From: Epiperipatus broadwayi
Taxonomy: Eukaryota > Onychophora > Udeonychophora > Euonychophora > Peripatidae
Reading direction: 5' to 3'
NCBI GenBank assembly: GCA_028023455.1
Contig: JAQFVV010000187.1
Span: forward strand, 700,597-764,596
Length of the DNA: 64,000 nt
This document shows, one piece after another, positions 36,640-49,160 of the stretch (position 1 is its first letter; every line of letters begins with the position of its first letter). Below the pieces are notes generated by a model that was not told where the DNA came from, made no database searches, and saw only the letters and a program-made list of their open reading frames with translations. The translations under genes and the position numbers were made by a program.

Positions 36640-36891
36640 TTATATTAATTTTTCTTCTCTTCCTGTCAAGCATGATTCTTTTAGTGGATGAAGTACAGCA
36701 GTTGTTTTCACGTTTATAAATTTTCTGGGTTTAACTACTTCCGGTTTGTCGGCGACGATTGCGCTCGTTAATGTTCGTTTGTTGAAGTTCGTTTTTCTGT
36801 TTGAAATTACGGAAAAACTATAAGGACTACGCATGCGCCTATACCATAATTCTCTTCGTTGTTTTTTCCTCTTTTCGTAGGTAGTCGCCAT
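36640..36891 (-). CDS. Basic 83-residue open frame, divergent to the acidic gene
   Basis: Begins MATTYEKRKKQRRELWYRR with a good start context (AAAATGG) and is Arg/Lys-rich throughout. It runs away from the acidic gene whose first exon it overlaps in antisense. No family recognised. Its start codon lies inside the promoter-like patch, so it may be a chance frame over regulatory DNA; GC content is raised across it. Confidence 0.3.
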   Translation of the reverse strand: MATTYEKRKKQRRELWYRRMRSPYSFSVISNRKTNFNKRTLTSAIVADKPEVVKPRKFINVKTTAVLHPLKESCLTGREEKLI

Positions 36892-36897
36892 TTTTCT
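36825..36897 (+). promoter_or_regulatory. Promoter-like patch and untranslated first exon
   Basis: TACGCATGCGCC (36828-36839) fits the NRF-1 site, and GTCGCCATTTT (near 36885) is the reverse of the YY1 core AAAATGGC. A pyrimidine-rich start region lies between them. A donor TCT|GTAAGT follows at 36898. Together they look like a TATA-less promoter with a short 5' UTR exon for the gene at 36979-37568. Confidence 0.45.
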
Positions 36898-36978
36898 GTA
36901 AGTTAAAAAATAAAATTTTTATTAATTTTTTTGTGAATAAGGTCAATTTTTTTAAAAATTTTTTTCACAATTTGTTAG

Positions 36979-37568
36979 ATTAACGGAAAGAAAAGTACGC
37001 AAAATAAATGAACGGGACATGATGGCCTCTGATACGGATTATTTTAGCGGTGATGAATTTGTCCCATCTAAGCCCTTTGACTCCGAGGATAGTGTTAGTT
37101 ATAGTGATCTTGAAGAATATTTTTCGTCATCAGAAGAAGAAACTACTTTACCAGCCAAAAAGAAAAAAACTACGAGTGCTTTTCTGGATGATATCAATAC
37201 ACCAGGCCCGTCAACAAGTGTTCCCAACGATATCAATCGGCCAGGCCCTTCATCTAGTAACAGTAATCTGTGTCTGAACGTAACCTGCAAACTTGTGAAT
37301 GTAGAGAATTTTACTAAAACTCCAGGTTTGAAGTTTTCTATAGTAGGTAAGTATTCAATTTTAGATTTTTTTTTAATGTTATTTGATAAAAAAACTTTTA
37401 TCAACTATTATCAGAGAAACTAATAAATATGCCACTCAAGAAAAATGACTGACTGATTTTTTACTCTGTGATAGGTAGCACATATGAAAGGTAATGTTTT
37501 TATTATTGTTTTTTTTTTGTTGGTTTGTTTTAGCTACCAGCACAATGGATGAATGGTTGACACACTGA
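36979..37568 (+). CDS. Small acidic Ser-rich protein, two coding exons
   Basis: Acceptor TTTGTTAG at 36978. Translation likely starts at the second ATG (37022, A at -3 and G at +4), giving MASDTDYFSGDEFV. Exon 2 ends at 37346 before GTAAGT. Exon 3 begins at 37534 after TTTTAG and ends at TGA 37566-37568 (ATSTMDEWLTH), with matching phase. The product is about 119 residues: acidic and Ser-rich in the first 45 (EEYFSSSEEE), a basic KKKK patch (nuclear localisation-like), then Pro/Ser repeats TPGPSTS and RPGPSSS. No known fold or family recognised. The acidic N-terminus recalls piggyBac transposase N-termini, but no transposase core follows. Confidence 0.5.
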
Positions 37569-40500
37569 TTCAAGACTATTTACAATTTATTCCTCTCTAG
37601 CAAATTGATTGTATATAATGCAGTAATTTTTTTTATTCTGTTTTTACTAATTTTTGTTTTACTAACATGGTTTTCATTGTTTTTGTTTTACTAATTTAGT
37701 TTTTATTTGTTGTTTTATTAACTTGTTTTTTTACTAACTTCATTTTATACTTTATAGGCATATGACTGTCTGATTGCCTTCCTTATTAGAATTTTGTTTC
37801 AGCTTCATTACTGATTACTTTTTCCAATTGGTAAACAAGATCTGGCATGATGAAATATTTTGCATATTTATATTAGCATATATGAACAGGTATGCTTCTC
37901 TGGAAGACGTATCTTGGAAGAGGTAGAATATAAACATTTTTTTATATAAATATCTGCCATAGAACCTTTTTAGTAATCATTGTCTGCCTCTTGAAATGAG
38001 AAATTTGTAGGAATTGTTTTCTGTATTGGCAATGATTATTCAGTATGATGATGATGATGTTATAAACAAGGTTGGTTTATCCAAAGTCTAAAATCAAAAT
38101 AGTGCATCTTGTTTAATAGGCTTTTGAGTTTTTCCATAACCATTGGCAGAACTTTCATGATTCATACATATACACCACTTTTATAATATACCTGTACTAT
38201 GATGATGATGATGACATTTTATTTTTTATTGTATTTATAATGGTAAGTAATAATTTTCCACTTCCTTCATTATTTTTATATTCTGTTAGAATTTTAATTT
38301 TTTATTTTTATCTTTTATTAGGGAGAACTCTTTTCTTCCAGGCGCCTTGACAATTTGCAACAGTTGGGGTAGAAGATAAAAATGAAGAACTCTTATAGGA
38401 ACATTTTCGGACATTGTAAAGCTATGGATTATCTCAGGTAAGACTTATTATATATCTTTAGAAAGATTTTTTTGTGAGGAATACAAAGAAATTATCACTG
38501 AAGATGTAATTTGCATTTTAGTTAATGTTAATTTCCAAATTATGAATAAACAATAAAATAATAATTATTTCGGTTGTGAAAATTTCTTTTTTTCCTTATT
38601 TTTTATATAGTTATCACTATTTATTTTATGCTTATTGTTTTCCTTAGTTTTTCTAGTTTCTAGCAATGTAATTGTTTTTGCTCTAACATAATTCAAACTG
38701 AAGTTATTGTGAAAATTGTGTATCAGGCCAGTATTTTAAAAAGTTCAATATGGCGGCTTGAAGCTGAAGTAGTTAAACTCAGTTACTGGAACAATTAATT
38801 GTACTTGATGATTTAATATTTATCAGTAATTACTCTTTTTCTTCTGATTTTAAATGCAGGTGAATGTTTTCCTCTTTCTGTTTAAAGCATCTTATTTCTC
38901 TCGGTCAGTTGAAAGGTGTAGAATATTATTTCTCAGACAAGACATCTTTTCTTTCCTATATGATGTGCTAGTTGATGATGAGTCTGATAGACAGACGGAA
39001 AAATATATATTTTTTCCTTACCCTGCCATCCTTATATTTTCAACATTCAAAACTTGATATAAAAAAAATGATTAAAAAAAATGTTATCTAGCAGAATTAA
39101 AAATGTTTGTCTGCTTTAGTTTCAATAATTTTTAAAAAGTCTCTCTCACCAATATTATAATAATAATCTCAACTGATTTTCCAGACTGCTTTTATATCCG
39201 ATTTTTGAGTCAACTCACCCAATTAGAGTGATAGTGTGACTTTCTATTTTTGACCAATTCGTTTTTAGTTGGAAAGTGCAATCTTTTTTAGGAACATTAA
39301 AAAAAAATCACACACCTGGTTTTCAGACTTTTGTTTTGAAGGGAAAAAAATAGACTTAATCCTTTTTCCTCACGTATATCTGTAATATCTAAAATTGGAG
39401 CTTCTTTATTTTGATCTTAAGATGAGACAATTTCAAAATTAGAGTTCCCACCAAGCTTAAAACTCCAAAATGACACACAATCATTTATAAAAACAAAATT
39501 GCTACAAAAATATATATCTGATTCAACAGATTTTCTCCCCTAACACAAAATTGTAAAAAAAAATAATTTGACAGATTTAACCCTTCTTCCTTTCAATATA
39601 TAATAAATATAAATTTCGGTATGTAATGTACACACATACTTTTATCATTTCAAATCATTCATAAACTGTCCATCAAAATAATATGAATACTAGTTTAGAA
39701 ATTATAATCCTAATATTTAAAATTAAATCCTTAGCTTTTAAATCCAAATTACAATTATAGAAAAGCAAAATAGAAGTATAGAATAAGATTTTAAAATTGA
39801 TCAAGCATGGGTTAGTTTTAAAGAAAGTTAATATGTGTAATTTAAAAGTGACTAACTAAATAGCTTTTATAACACACACTGCCTATACATATGCGTTATA
39901 ACTTTGCTTTTTAACAGAAAAATTAAATATTGAATAGTTTAAATGTGTGTATTACCTTTCTATCAACACACAAACAAATAAAGAATATAATTGTTGACCC
40001 ACTCTCTTTCTGTCTAAAGCTTTTAGAACTTGATCTTGTAGGGTTTAAACTTGGATGCCCTACAGCTTCCTTTTTAGATAAAAATGTGATGATGATTTTT
40101 GTTTGACATTTTCTTACATGCACATTACTGTAAATTTAGCTAATGACTAAATTGTAATGGCACTATATATATATATAGTAACAGGACTATTACATGGCAT
40201 ACAATAGCATAGTGTGTGTACACAAATATATATAAAGTTGAAAGGAAAAGTAGAAATAAACACAAATTTTTTTAGTAGATATTTACTATCTTCTTGGAAT
40301 AATAATAACTGTAAAGGGTTAAATAATTCTATATTTTAAATAAAAGCTGATTATAAATTAAACATTTAAAAAGGTCTAATATTTTATTGAATTCTGATTT
40401 TAAAATTTAAAAATAAGCATATTTTCTGATAATTGTAAAAATGTCCATTATCTATTTTGAAATCTTTTCAATTAATTGGAAAATTTCTATTTATGTAGAA

Positions 40501-42792
40501 ATCTTTGTATATCCACTTTTTCCAATCATATTTTTGATAAAACTTCACTTGTTTTCAAAAGGATTAGAAAGATAACAGTTTTAAAATGTTTTTATCACCT
40601 CAGAGACTCTTATAAAAAGAGTTGTAAAGAGATTAGAATAATCTGATTTTTAGTTTGGTTTTAATATGTTTGAGAAGCAATTGACTAATAGCTAGTTGCA
40701 AAGTTGGCTAAAATATTTTGTGAAGTAGTTAGCTACACTTTCCAGAGTTATAGAGCTTCCATGGAGGGAGGATAAGTCCAGCAGCTGCCCTATAGTTTAC
40801 TATAAAGTTTTGTTTCATCTGTCACCAGGGTCTACTTCTAATGGATCAATTAGCCTTAAATGTGGACAAGACAGTTTGCTGGACTGAAATATATCAAATC
40901 CTAGACAGAAGATAACTGATTCAATGGCAACATTTACATGATTATACCTTCCTGATTATGACAATCCTGAACTGATCTCCATCAAGAGAAACCATCAGCT
41001 TGATGAAGTAGTAGTTATACATATGCTGCTGTGTCTATATGCAGAATAGCGATAAACGTATATATAAAAGAGTTGTTTTTAAATAATTCATTTTAAAAAT
41101 CATTAAAATCTATTTAAATTTGGGGCATTAATGGAAACCTGTGATGACGATATATAGAGAGACTGAAATTTTGAAAAATTTCTTTGGTAAAATGACATTT
41201 AAAACATAACTTAAAAACTTTGCTTGGATTAAAAATAAAAAAAGTCAAGAATCAATTCATTGACAATGATATTTTGAAAGATAAAGATTTCCAAAAATAT
41301 TTTAGACTAGTGAAAAAAAGGATGATGATGCATGTAAATAGTTTTGCTTGGATTGGAAAATCTAAGAAGTAAAGATTTAATTCACTGACTTTATTCTTTT
41401 TAGAAGAAAAAAGACTAATCAGCAAAGAGTAGAACTTGCTATAAAAATAGCAAGGGATTTTATATACTTTCAATATTGAATTAATTATAAAAATATAATA
41501 TTGCGATAAGTTAAAATATATAATATAAATGTCAATGTGCACATACATTCCTATGTGAACAACATATATGTTAAATCAAGAATTAATTACATATAAAATT
41601 AAGAATTTTACTTTGACAAAAATGAAATATATATATTAGAGGTCAGTGTGTACCTGCAATTCAATACGCTCACACATTATGTTAAATATGTATAAAACTG
41701 AATTTCATTTATAGATTTATGAGAATATTAAATAATAAAATATACATGCTGGGAGATTTAATTTTTATCAACGGTCAAAAAAATTGACTTTATTTCTTTT
41801 TAAAAACGAAAAGAAACTAATCATTAAAGATAAAATTTGATAATCAATTTTAAATTATATTTATATTTTATTAATACATATGTATATGTGTGAATTTAAT
41901 GTATTTTAACCAAGAAGTTAATTATGGAATTTTGTCAAATCAAAAATATATCATGTGAACTGCAGTGGGTGCATAAATGGTTAAATGCACACACGTAAAA
42001 TTTTAATCAAATTTTGTTTTATATGATGATTGAAACGTATCCATCAAATGTACTGCACATCTGTGTGTATATATATAGGTCATATAGACATATAGGTAAA
42101 TTTTAATCATTTATAGCATTTGTATGTAACTTAAAATTTTTATAATTATGTTATGACTATTCAAATATGTCCAGAAATTATATAGCATGTCTGTGTGCGG
42201 ATATATGTTTTATATGAATATATTGTAAATCAATGTAATAACTTGAATTTTATAAATCACAAATGTGATAATTTTATTTATTTATATTAATCAAAATCAG
42301 AAGACTTAATTGATATGTGTATAGCCTTATTCTAAAGACCTTAATATCATTTTTTATTGTTATTAATAAACTCGTATTCAATTGTTAAAATTATTCCAGT
42401 GACTTAATTTTAAATGGATTTTAGATCATATATATTGCATCATCACCTTGATCACTGTAACAGTAATACTTATGTTCTCTAAGTTAGATTTATGCATAAG
42501 TCTGGTTATATGAAGGGGACATATTTGTAGTGCTAGGGCATTCCAGTATGATCTTGTCCTGTTTTTGGCATGAGGATTAAATTTTTCAAAGCCTATGCAC
42601 TACATTTTATTTTAGTTTAGTCTTTATTACAATTTTAAGTTTATAGTTGGCCAGTACTTTAATAATACTAAGTGGCCAGAACATTAATGATGATCAACAT
42701 ATTTTAATATCCCAGCATTGTTGTTTTTAATTATGTATTCTGATAGATGAGCACTTAGTTTGTGCATCCAAATTATATTTAAATAAATGCCC
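37569..42792. other. AT-rich region, no clear gene
   Basis: One exon-like block near 38352-38438 has CTTCCAG before and CTCAG|GTAAG after it, but all three frames contain stops, so it could only be a non-coding exon of the neighbouring gene. GAT microsatellites lie near 38046 and 38200. 40740-41060 is a less AT-rich block without recognised motifs, possibly an old repeat. Confidence 0.4.
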
Positions 42793-42865
42793 CAAGCTGG
42801 CAAAGGCTCAATAGTTAGCCTAGTCTACAGTAGACCCATTTCAAATCCAGTCACAAGATTGACTG
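42793..42865 (+). repeat. tRNA-derived SINE fragment
   Basis: GGCAAAGGCTCAATAGTTAGCC is an A-box-like start, and CCATTTCAAATCC, about 35 bases later, resembles a B box. An AT-rich tail follows. It differs from the SINE family at 23135 and 35985. Confidence 0.4.
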
Positions 42866-43262
42866 TTGATTTATTTTTAATTCTAATCATTCATGATGAT
42901 GAATGGTTATTTCTTACTAGTATTTACTTTTATTTATTAATAATGCTGGTTGATGAAGTTATAATTATATTTTTAGTTGCTCTAAGGAGTTAACTGGGCT
43001 AATCTCACAGAGATTTTATGATCTCATTCTCTTTTAATATGTAACATTACTTATATATTTTTTAATCTTATATCTTTAATATCTTATACTTTATATCTTA
43101 AAATACTATACTTTTGTAAATTTCATTATCTTGATATCCCCATCCCATTATTACTTGAATATATAGCATTTCTCTTACATATTTTGTGATATTAAACATT
43201 ACTTTAACATTCTTTTACATCCTAAATATTATACTTTTTTGTAAATTTTAATATGTTATTTA

Positions 43263-43294
43263 CTGGGGTGGATGATATTTTGCCACCACCCCAG
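43263..43294. repeat. GC-rich hairpin
   Basis: CTGGGGTGG (43263-43271) and CCACCCCAG (43286-43294) form a perfect 9-bp stem with a 14-base loop in otherwise very AT-rich DNA. No T run follows that would make a terminator in the bacterial sense. Its role is unknown. Confidence 0.6.
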
Positions 43295-43629
43295 GTATGA
43301 CCACCCTGATCTTCCCCATCCCATTATAATATCTATGTATAATATTTAAACAGCATTAAACTGTTGCACGTGCGCTTTGGATTTTAAATATAAAATGAAT
43401 GAATACTAACACTTCAACCATATGATAAAGTCTTTGGAAAAGATAGAATGGGAAAACTAAGACTAGCAATCAGAAGAGAAAAGATTTTAGCATAAAAGAT
43501 AATATAACATTAAAACAAATGAGACTTGAGAAATATTTTATATAGGTGAAGATAACATTTCAATAGGAAATTGTAATATGGTGATAAAATACTTTTGGCA
43601 ATAGTAATCTTGATTAATTAAGCTTACAA

Positions 43630-43950
43630 TAGGTGGCAGAATTCCTGAAAAGCTGGAGTCATGTTTTTTGGTTTTCAATCAATCCTAAAAGATAAAGGCA
43701 CCTATAGTTATTAAAAACTGAGCTAAACTAAAATATGTAAACATAGATCTTTATAACTGCATGCAAAATGGCTTGGATTTAAAACATTAAGGTGTTTTTC
43801 AATTTCAAGCTGATAACCTGGTAGTAGAAAAAGGAATGAAAGATGACAGTTGAATAAAAGAAGCAGTCAATACAAAAAAAAAAAAATCAAGTTTCAAAAC
43901 TCCTCACAGATAAAAGCCATAAACCAAAAATTAATCTGGAGATATGAGTA
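43630..43950 (+). repeat. Dispersed repeat copy A (hammerhead family, very decayed)
   Basis: Aligns along its length with 44530-44830: TATAGTTATTAAAAA, a central TTTTCAATTTC.A.CT tract, and the end ACTCCTCA..GATAAAAGCCA, AATCTGGAGATAT. The ribozyme core letters are mostly lost (CAGATAA, no GAAA). A direct repeat TTGATT..TTAAGCTTA..AAT flanks it near 43612 and 43991. Confidence 0.55.
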
Positions 43951-44450
43951 GGATAGCAGAGGACAGAGATTTAATAAATAGTTACACTTATTGATTCCTT
44001 AAGCTTATAATACATGACAGAATTAAAATTTGTATATATAGAATTTTATTCCTAAAAAATCATCATCTTGAAATAAATAACACATGGCAGCAAGGAATCA
44101 TACAGCCTCGTCTTGTTTTCTTTACTTGTGATAAAAATGCAATAAATGATTTATGAGCAGTCATTATGTATGTTCATATAGATACTAAAAGAAAGTCCAA
44201 TTAACTTTAAAAAAAGTGTTAGTGCTTCTATTGTTTGAATTCAGATAATAATTAACTCAAACTACAATAAGACAAACAAGGTAGTTCTAGCTAAGTCCAT
44301 ATATTTAGAAACTTTATAAATTAGGCATATTAAACTATAACAAAACCTCATCATATAATTAAAAAAGTGTTCTTTACAAGGGTGATAGTAGGTGTTAAAC
44401 CACTAAACATCACATGATCACCATTTCTTATGCTTGCTCAAGCTGTTAAA

Positions 44451-44918
44451 ACAAGGCAAAACTCTCCATACAGTAGTGGCACTTAGTGCAAGTCGGAGTA
44501 ATCAATGGATGCAAGATTTAATACCAATCCAGCCTAATAGGATATGGTGGCTATAGTTATTAAAAAACCAAAGACACCAAAATATATGGATACTGAACTG
44601 AGTTCAGACCTATGTCACTATAAACTAATGAGTTTGGATTGAAAGTATTGTGTTTTCAATTTCGAACTCATGGTTTTGTAGTTAACTAAAGAAGTAAAAA
44701 GGTGGCTGCTGAAGGCTTGCATTAAATCCTAAGATCTAGATGCAGTGTTCTCAGATCCAAGACTCCTCACTGATAAAAGCCACAAGCTAGAAACTAGTCT
44801 GGAGATATTGGATAAGTAGGCACTAGATAGGAATTTTATGCACAAACCTTCTTGCATCCATTGATTACTCTGGCTTGCACTGCGTGGCTCTACTCTATGG
44901 AGAATTTTGCCTCTGTGA
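44451..44918. mobile_element. Element with 65-bp inverted ends enclosing repeat copy B
   Basis: 44451-44516 and 44851-44916 are inverted copies (GGCAAAACTCTCCATA, GTGCAAG, AGTAATCAATGGATGCAAG) with a few mismatches. The inside holds dispersed repeat copy B and the hammerhead relic. It ends eight bases before the left LTR of Gypsy element 3. Either a hairpin MITE that captured the repeat, or two facing copies of its border. Confidence 0.65.
44755..44813 (+). ncRNA. Decayed hammerhead ribozyme in repeat copy B
   Basis: Core CTGATAA (44770-44776, G to A at the sixth base), stem II AGC/GCT, GAAA (44790-44793), stem III AC/GT with loop TA, cleavage triplet GTC (44797-44799). Stem I has TCA/TGG next to the core and an outer 6-bp helix ATCCAA/TTGGAT (44755-44760 with 44808-44813). 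The changed core base should abolish cleavage. The fold is otherwise that of a type I hammerhead. Confidence 0.5.
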
Positions 44919-44925
44919 TAATATG

Positions 44926-45389
44926 TGCTATATATCAATTGTTAATCTAGTGCAATAAAAAAATAAGGAATATGAGCATGTTTAGTTATTTCTTATTTAA
45001 TAATGTTAACACTAATTTATATAATTGAAACTGATCGAATATTTATGCACTTATATGATATGGCAATCTGGTACACATAATTATAATACATTAGATTACA
45101 AATGCCATACAAAAAATAATAATGTAGACCAGGGCAGCCTATTCATACCTACATCTCCTTTCTTCACTTTCAGCAAAGAGTCTTCTAGGTAATTCCTGCA
45201 AGGTTAAAGTCCACTGAGTTTCCAGATGCATGTTGACACCAAAAGAAGGCATAGGCTAATTAGCTAACAGATTTTTATAGTCTGTATACTGCCCTTAAAG
45301 AAAATTTCTACTCTTCCATTATTGGTCAGTTCTTAATTGCATGCTCCTTTAACATTTCCTGTTTTTGACGTGCTTACACACATACAACA
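44926..45389 (-). repeat. 3' LTR of Gypsy element 3
   Basis: 464 bp that align with 49161-49954 outside the MITE: GCTAT.TATC.ATT, ACACATAATTATAATACATTAGAT, CTTTCTTCAC.TTCA, TTATTGGTCAGTTC, TTTTTGACRTG. Ends ATACAACA, i.e. TGTTGT on the minus strand, like elements 1 and 2. Confidence 0.7.
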
Positions 45390-47760
45390 TTACTCCTGAG
45401 AAACTCTGCTGACTGTTTTTTTAGTTTTCTTTGGAATAGCAAATATAATCCTTTAGCTAGGCTGGGGGTTGGTGATGACATTGAAGTCTCTTGGGTGTCA
45501 TATTCTGTAGCACTTGGTTGTTGTTCCATAGTATTAGGTTCTTCTGATTCAATATCAGTCACTGTATGAGTCTCTGTGTAATCTTGTTGGGTAGTTTTTA
45601 TGGTTTTGATTGGTTTTCATAACTGTCAGCGTTCAGATCTACATTTGTTTCAGCCCAGTTTTTTCTAATGTGATTTACATGGCATCCATAGGTTACTCTT
45701 GTAGAAATTTGAATTCTAAGATGTAGTTTGAAATTACTTTCTTTATTTGGCCCTTGGCCTACAAATTTCCATAGGTTATCTCTTATTCACATCTTTTCTC
45801 CAGCAGTTTAGCTATTTTTTGGAATTCTTGTTAATTGTTCCTTCAGCATGAGGATGGATAGTTTGTTTCTTAATTTTCTTCTTATCAATATCTCTGCCTG
45901 CAATTTACCAGTGGTGGTGAATGGAGTATTGCCACATCCAGTGCTTTTTTGATGCTTGAGTAACATCTATTTAGAGCTAATTTCAGTTGCTGCACTACCT
46001 TATCTATAATCCAATTGATTCAGGCCGATATAGTAGTGCTAGTAAGTCATATTCCCTACTCTTCCACAAACGTTTTGAATTCTTATAATGTAAACAGATC
46101 CCATTAACAGAAACGCATACTTCTGAAGAACCATGATACATAAAAATTTTCCCTTAAGAATGTGTATAGTTTCTTTTGCACTCGTAAGTTTATATTCTGC
46201 CCACTTGGAGGCACTATCTACTAATTCAAGTATAATGTTGCATCTATTGGATCACAATGGTTGATATGTATACTGTTCCTTGGTCTATCTTCTTTAGGCC
46301 ATGGTGAATAATCTTTCTGGGATGAGTTTGCAGTAAACTGACAAGTCCCATACCTTTTTATAAGTCTTTGTATGTTGTGACTCATACCTGGCCAATATAT
46401 ATAGTTTGTGAGCAAAAACTTTCACCTTCACCAGGCCAGGATATTTTTGATAAATTAGTCTTAATATTTTTTCTTGACCTATGGGTGGAATCCATTGATA
46501 GTACATTCTTTTAACATTGACAGTTGTAGGTGAATCATTCACAGAGGACATCTACTGAGCTATCCATTTCTAATCCACTTCATCACTGTTTAGTATTCTA
46601 TGGTTTCTCAAGTCCACTACCACAGATGATTGACTCAGGTTTTCAATGATCCAGAAGATTGATTTCCACATCATTGTTCACTTTTCCTGTGATATCAGGG
46701 ACATGAGATAAGGCATCTGTATCTGATTTGAGTACTCTTCTTTTAGCATAGTTCATAATTGTAGGCTAACGGTAAGTTGCACCATCGATTCATGTACAAG
46801 GTTAGATGATTGGGAACAGTCTGCTTTGGCTAGAATACTTTAGAAACAGGCAGTGATCTGTGATAAATTTTAATTTACTTTCCATATATACAGTGGCGGA
46901 ATTTCTGCACAGCAGCAATAATTGCTAACGCTTCTTTATCAAGATAACTAATTCCTTTTTGCCGTTGTTAATATTCTTACCCTATATGCGATGAGTCATT
47001 CCCTCTGCTGACAGATGACTAAGAACTTATTATCTATTAGTGCATTATGACCAGAACCTCGATCTAACATTAACCACAGATGTAATTAAGTAATAGATAA
47101 TCCAAAACAAGCAGTGCCTTGAGTTTCCAGAAATGCCCTCTTGCAACTTTTCCCAGATCCATTTTTTGATTCTTTTTTAGAAGCTCATATAAGGCTTTGC
47201 TCTATGTGTCTTGCCTTTAATAAAATTTTTGAAGAAGTTGACTAAACCTAAGAATGCTTGTAGTTGTTTTACATTTATTGGGGTTTGAGCATCCTGGTTT
47301 GTCAGGATCGGATTGAATTCCCATGCCTGAAATGTCCTTGAAACTTTATTTCTATTATGTCTCAAACACATTTTGGTACATTAAGAGTGACTCCATGATC
47401 TTTCACACTTCCTGCTTAACTTTTCTTTAGTAATCCCCTTAGGCCAGCCATTATTAAGATAACATTAAAATATGGTATGATGCCCTCTAGACCTTTCAGT
47501 AAAGTGTCCATTTTGGTTTGGAAAATTTTTACTTATAATTACCCCAAAAGGTAGTCTGTTATAATTGTACAATCCTTTGTTCATTGTAATGATCAAACAT
47601 AGTTCCAGATTTCTTTGACAGTTTTGCAAAGTACTTAGCCACTTTTAAACTGACTAAAATTTCTCTGATGTCTGGCATGGGTTACAGCTTTTCTCTACAC
47701 ATTTATTTATGATCAATCTGTAATCTCTGCATATACGTATTGGAGCATTTTGTTACATGA
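45374..47760 (-). pseudogene. RT / RNase H / integrase remnants, Gypsy element 3
   Basis: Pieces in order on the minus strand: RT connection LQAFLGLVNFFKNFIKG (47177-47371), a blurred RNase H region, integrase zinc and core scraps NYIYWPGMSHNIQRLI and SIHINHCDPIDA (46221-46415; the usual D..GP is altered), and a C-terminal acidic tail (45374-45562). No continuous frame remains. Confidence 0.7.
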
Positions 47761-47773
47761 CACCATCACTAAT

Positions 47774-48163
47774 TCACTTAGACATTCTTCTATTCTGGGT
47801 CTTTGGGCAAATGGAAGTTTTCTTGGGTTTAAAGTGGGTTTTATTCCTTTGCAAAAGCTGACTTCCACATTTGGTGTTTAATTTTCCTTGTTTCACCGTA
47901 AATAGTTTGGAAAATTTATCCTCTAGTTCTTTTTCTACCTGCATTTTGTTCAACATATATATTTTAATTTCCAACAAGGCAAACCATTCCCTACCTATCA
48001 ATGGTGTCACATTATTTTTTACTGTATATACATTTAGAGTTTCGCAATAATAGTTTGCAGTTACCACTACTATAACGACTCCGATTATGTCAATGGAGTT
48101 CCCATTTGCATCACTTGCCTTTATCCTCGTACTTTCAATTCTCAGTTTATTATTTAGTTTCAC
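47774..48163 (-). pseudogene. Protease-to-RT linker remnant, Gypsy element 3
   Basis: 129-residue open piece with the LIGREWFALLEI motif that follows the protease in this Gypsy lineage, and the spacer ahead of RT (ELEDKFSKLFTVKQGKL). The DSG active-site stretch is not preserved in this frame. Confidence 0.65.
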
Positions 48164-48339
48164 ACTTTATGTGATCCACTTCCTTGAGATATTACTGATA
48201 TACCTGCATCTCTATCTTTATTTCCATTTTGACTGATTTTCTGTGTATTTTTTACAATCAACATTATTTGTTTACAATTATCAGTCCCTGACTTACAGAT
48301 TTCAGTGAGCTGTTCAGATTTTCTCATTTTGTTTTCCTC

Positions 48340-48450
48340 AGAAAATCTCTATTTAGTTTTTATGGTGGCCCATCTTTCCACAATTGTTACATCTTATATT
48401 CTTGCTGTTGCACTCGCCTACAAGGTGATCAGCCTTTCCGCAGTGAAAAA
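48340..48450 (-). pseudogene. Gag zinc-knuckle remnant, Gypsy element 3
   Basis: Minus strand reads FHCGKADHLVGEC then CNNCGKMGHH, two CCHC boxes with the first Cys of the first box lost and the last Cys of the second lost. A stop follows. The rest of gag (to about 49100) is too decayed to read. Confidence 0.6.
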
Positions 48451-49160
48451 AATTCTAAATTTTGTGTTCTCATTTTTCTCTCCCCTACTTGTTTTTAAGA
48501 AATGACATTTTATATGGGTTATCTGCATTGGGTTACCTGCATTTGACTATTGGAATTCTTTCACATTATTGATTACTAACTTGTAATTCCCTTTATGATT
48601 GTTTCTGCATAAGTTAACTCAGAAATGGGCAACAGCTGCTGACAGAGTCTGTCGTCACTCATCCCCCTTAGAAATTGTTCCAATAAGACTCATCTAAATA
48701 ATCACCATATGCACAGTTTCTAGCCAAGTCTCTTATTGCCATATCAAAAACTCTATAACCTTCCCTTTTCCTTGGCATCTATTATGTAAGTGTAGCCTGG
48801 CTATATGTTATAATGGTTTGGGACTAAAATGGGTTAGTTGCTAATACTCAGGTTCACATAATTAATTTGTGATCTCAATTAGTCTAAGACCCCTGAAAAG
48901 CAACAGTATGACAATTTTAATAACATCATCTTTTATCTAATTTGCTATGAAGTATTTAGTAATACGAATTGTATAAATGGACCCCTCAGAGGAGTAGCTA
49001 CTATGAAATTATCCTATACTTATCTGAGTAGTTGCCATATTCCTTATCTCTATTAATTCTTTAATGCCTATTACTAGTTTTCTGCTCCATGTTTTTCGTG
49101 CTTCAATATCTTCAATTCGTGCTTTTTTTTTTCACCCAATTGACTGACTTTGTCAAGTTA

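Noticed and set aside
37019-37423. piggyBac transposase
   Set aside because: Only the acidic N-terminal flavour is similar; no DDD catalytic core or TTAA-flanked ends were found.
38352-38438. Coding exon between CTTCCAG and CAG|GTAAGA
   Set aside because: Stops in all three frames; at most a non-coding exon.
48305-48505. 66-residue plus-strand open frame
   Set aside because: It is the reverse side of the gag zinc-knuckle remnant of Gypsy element 3.
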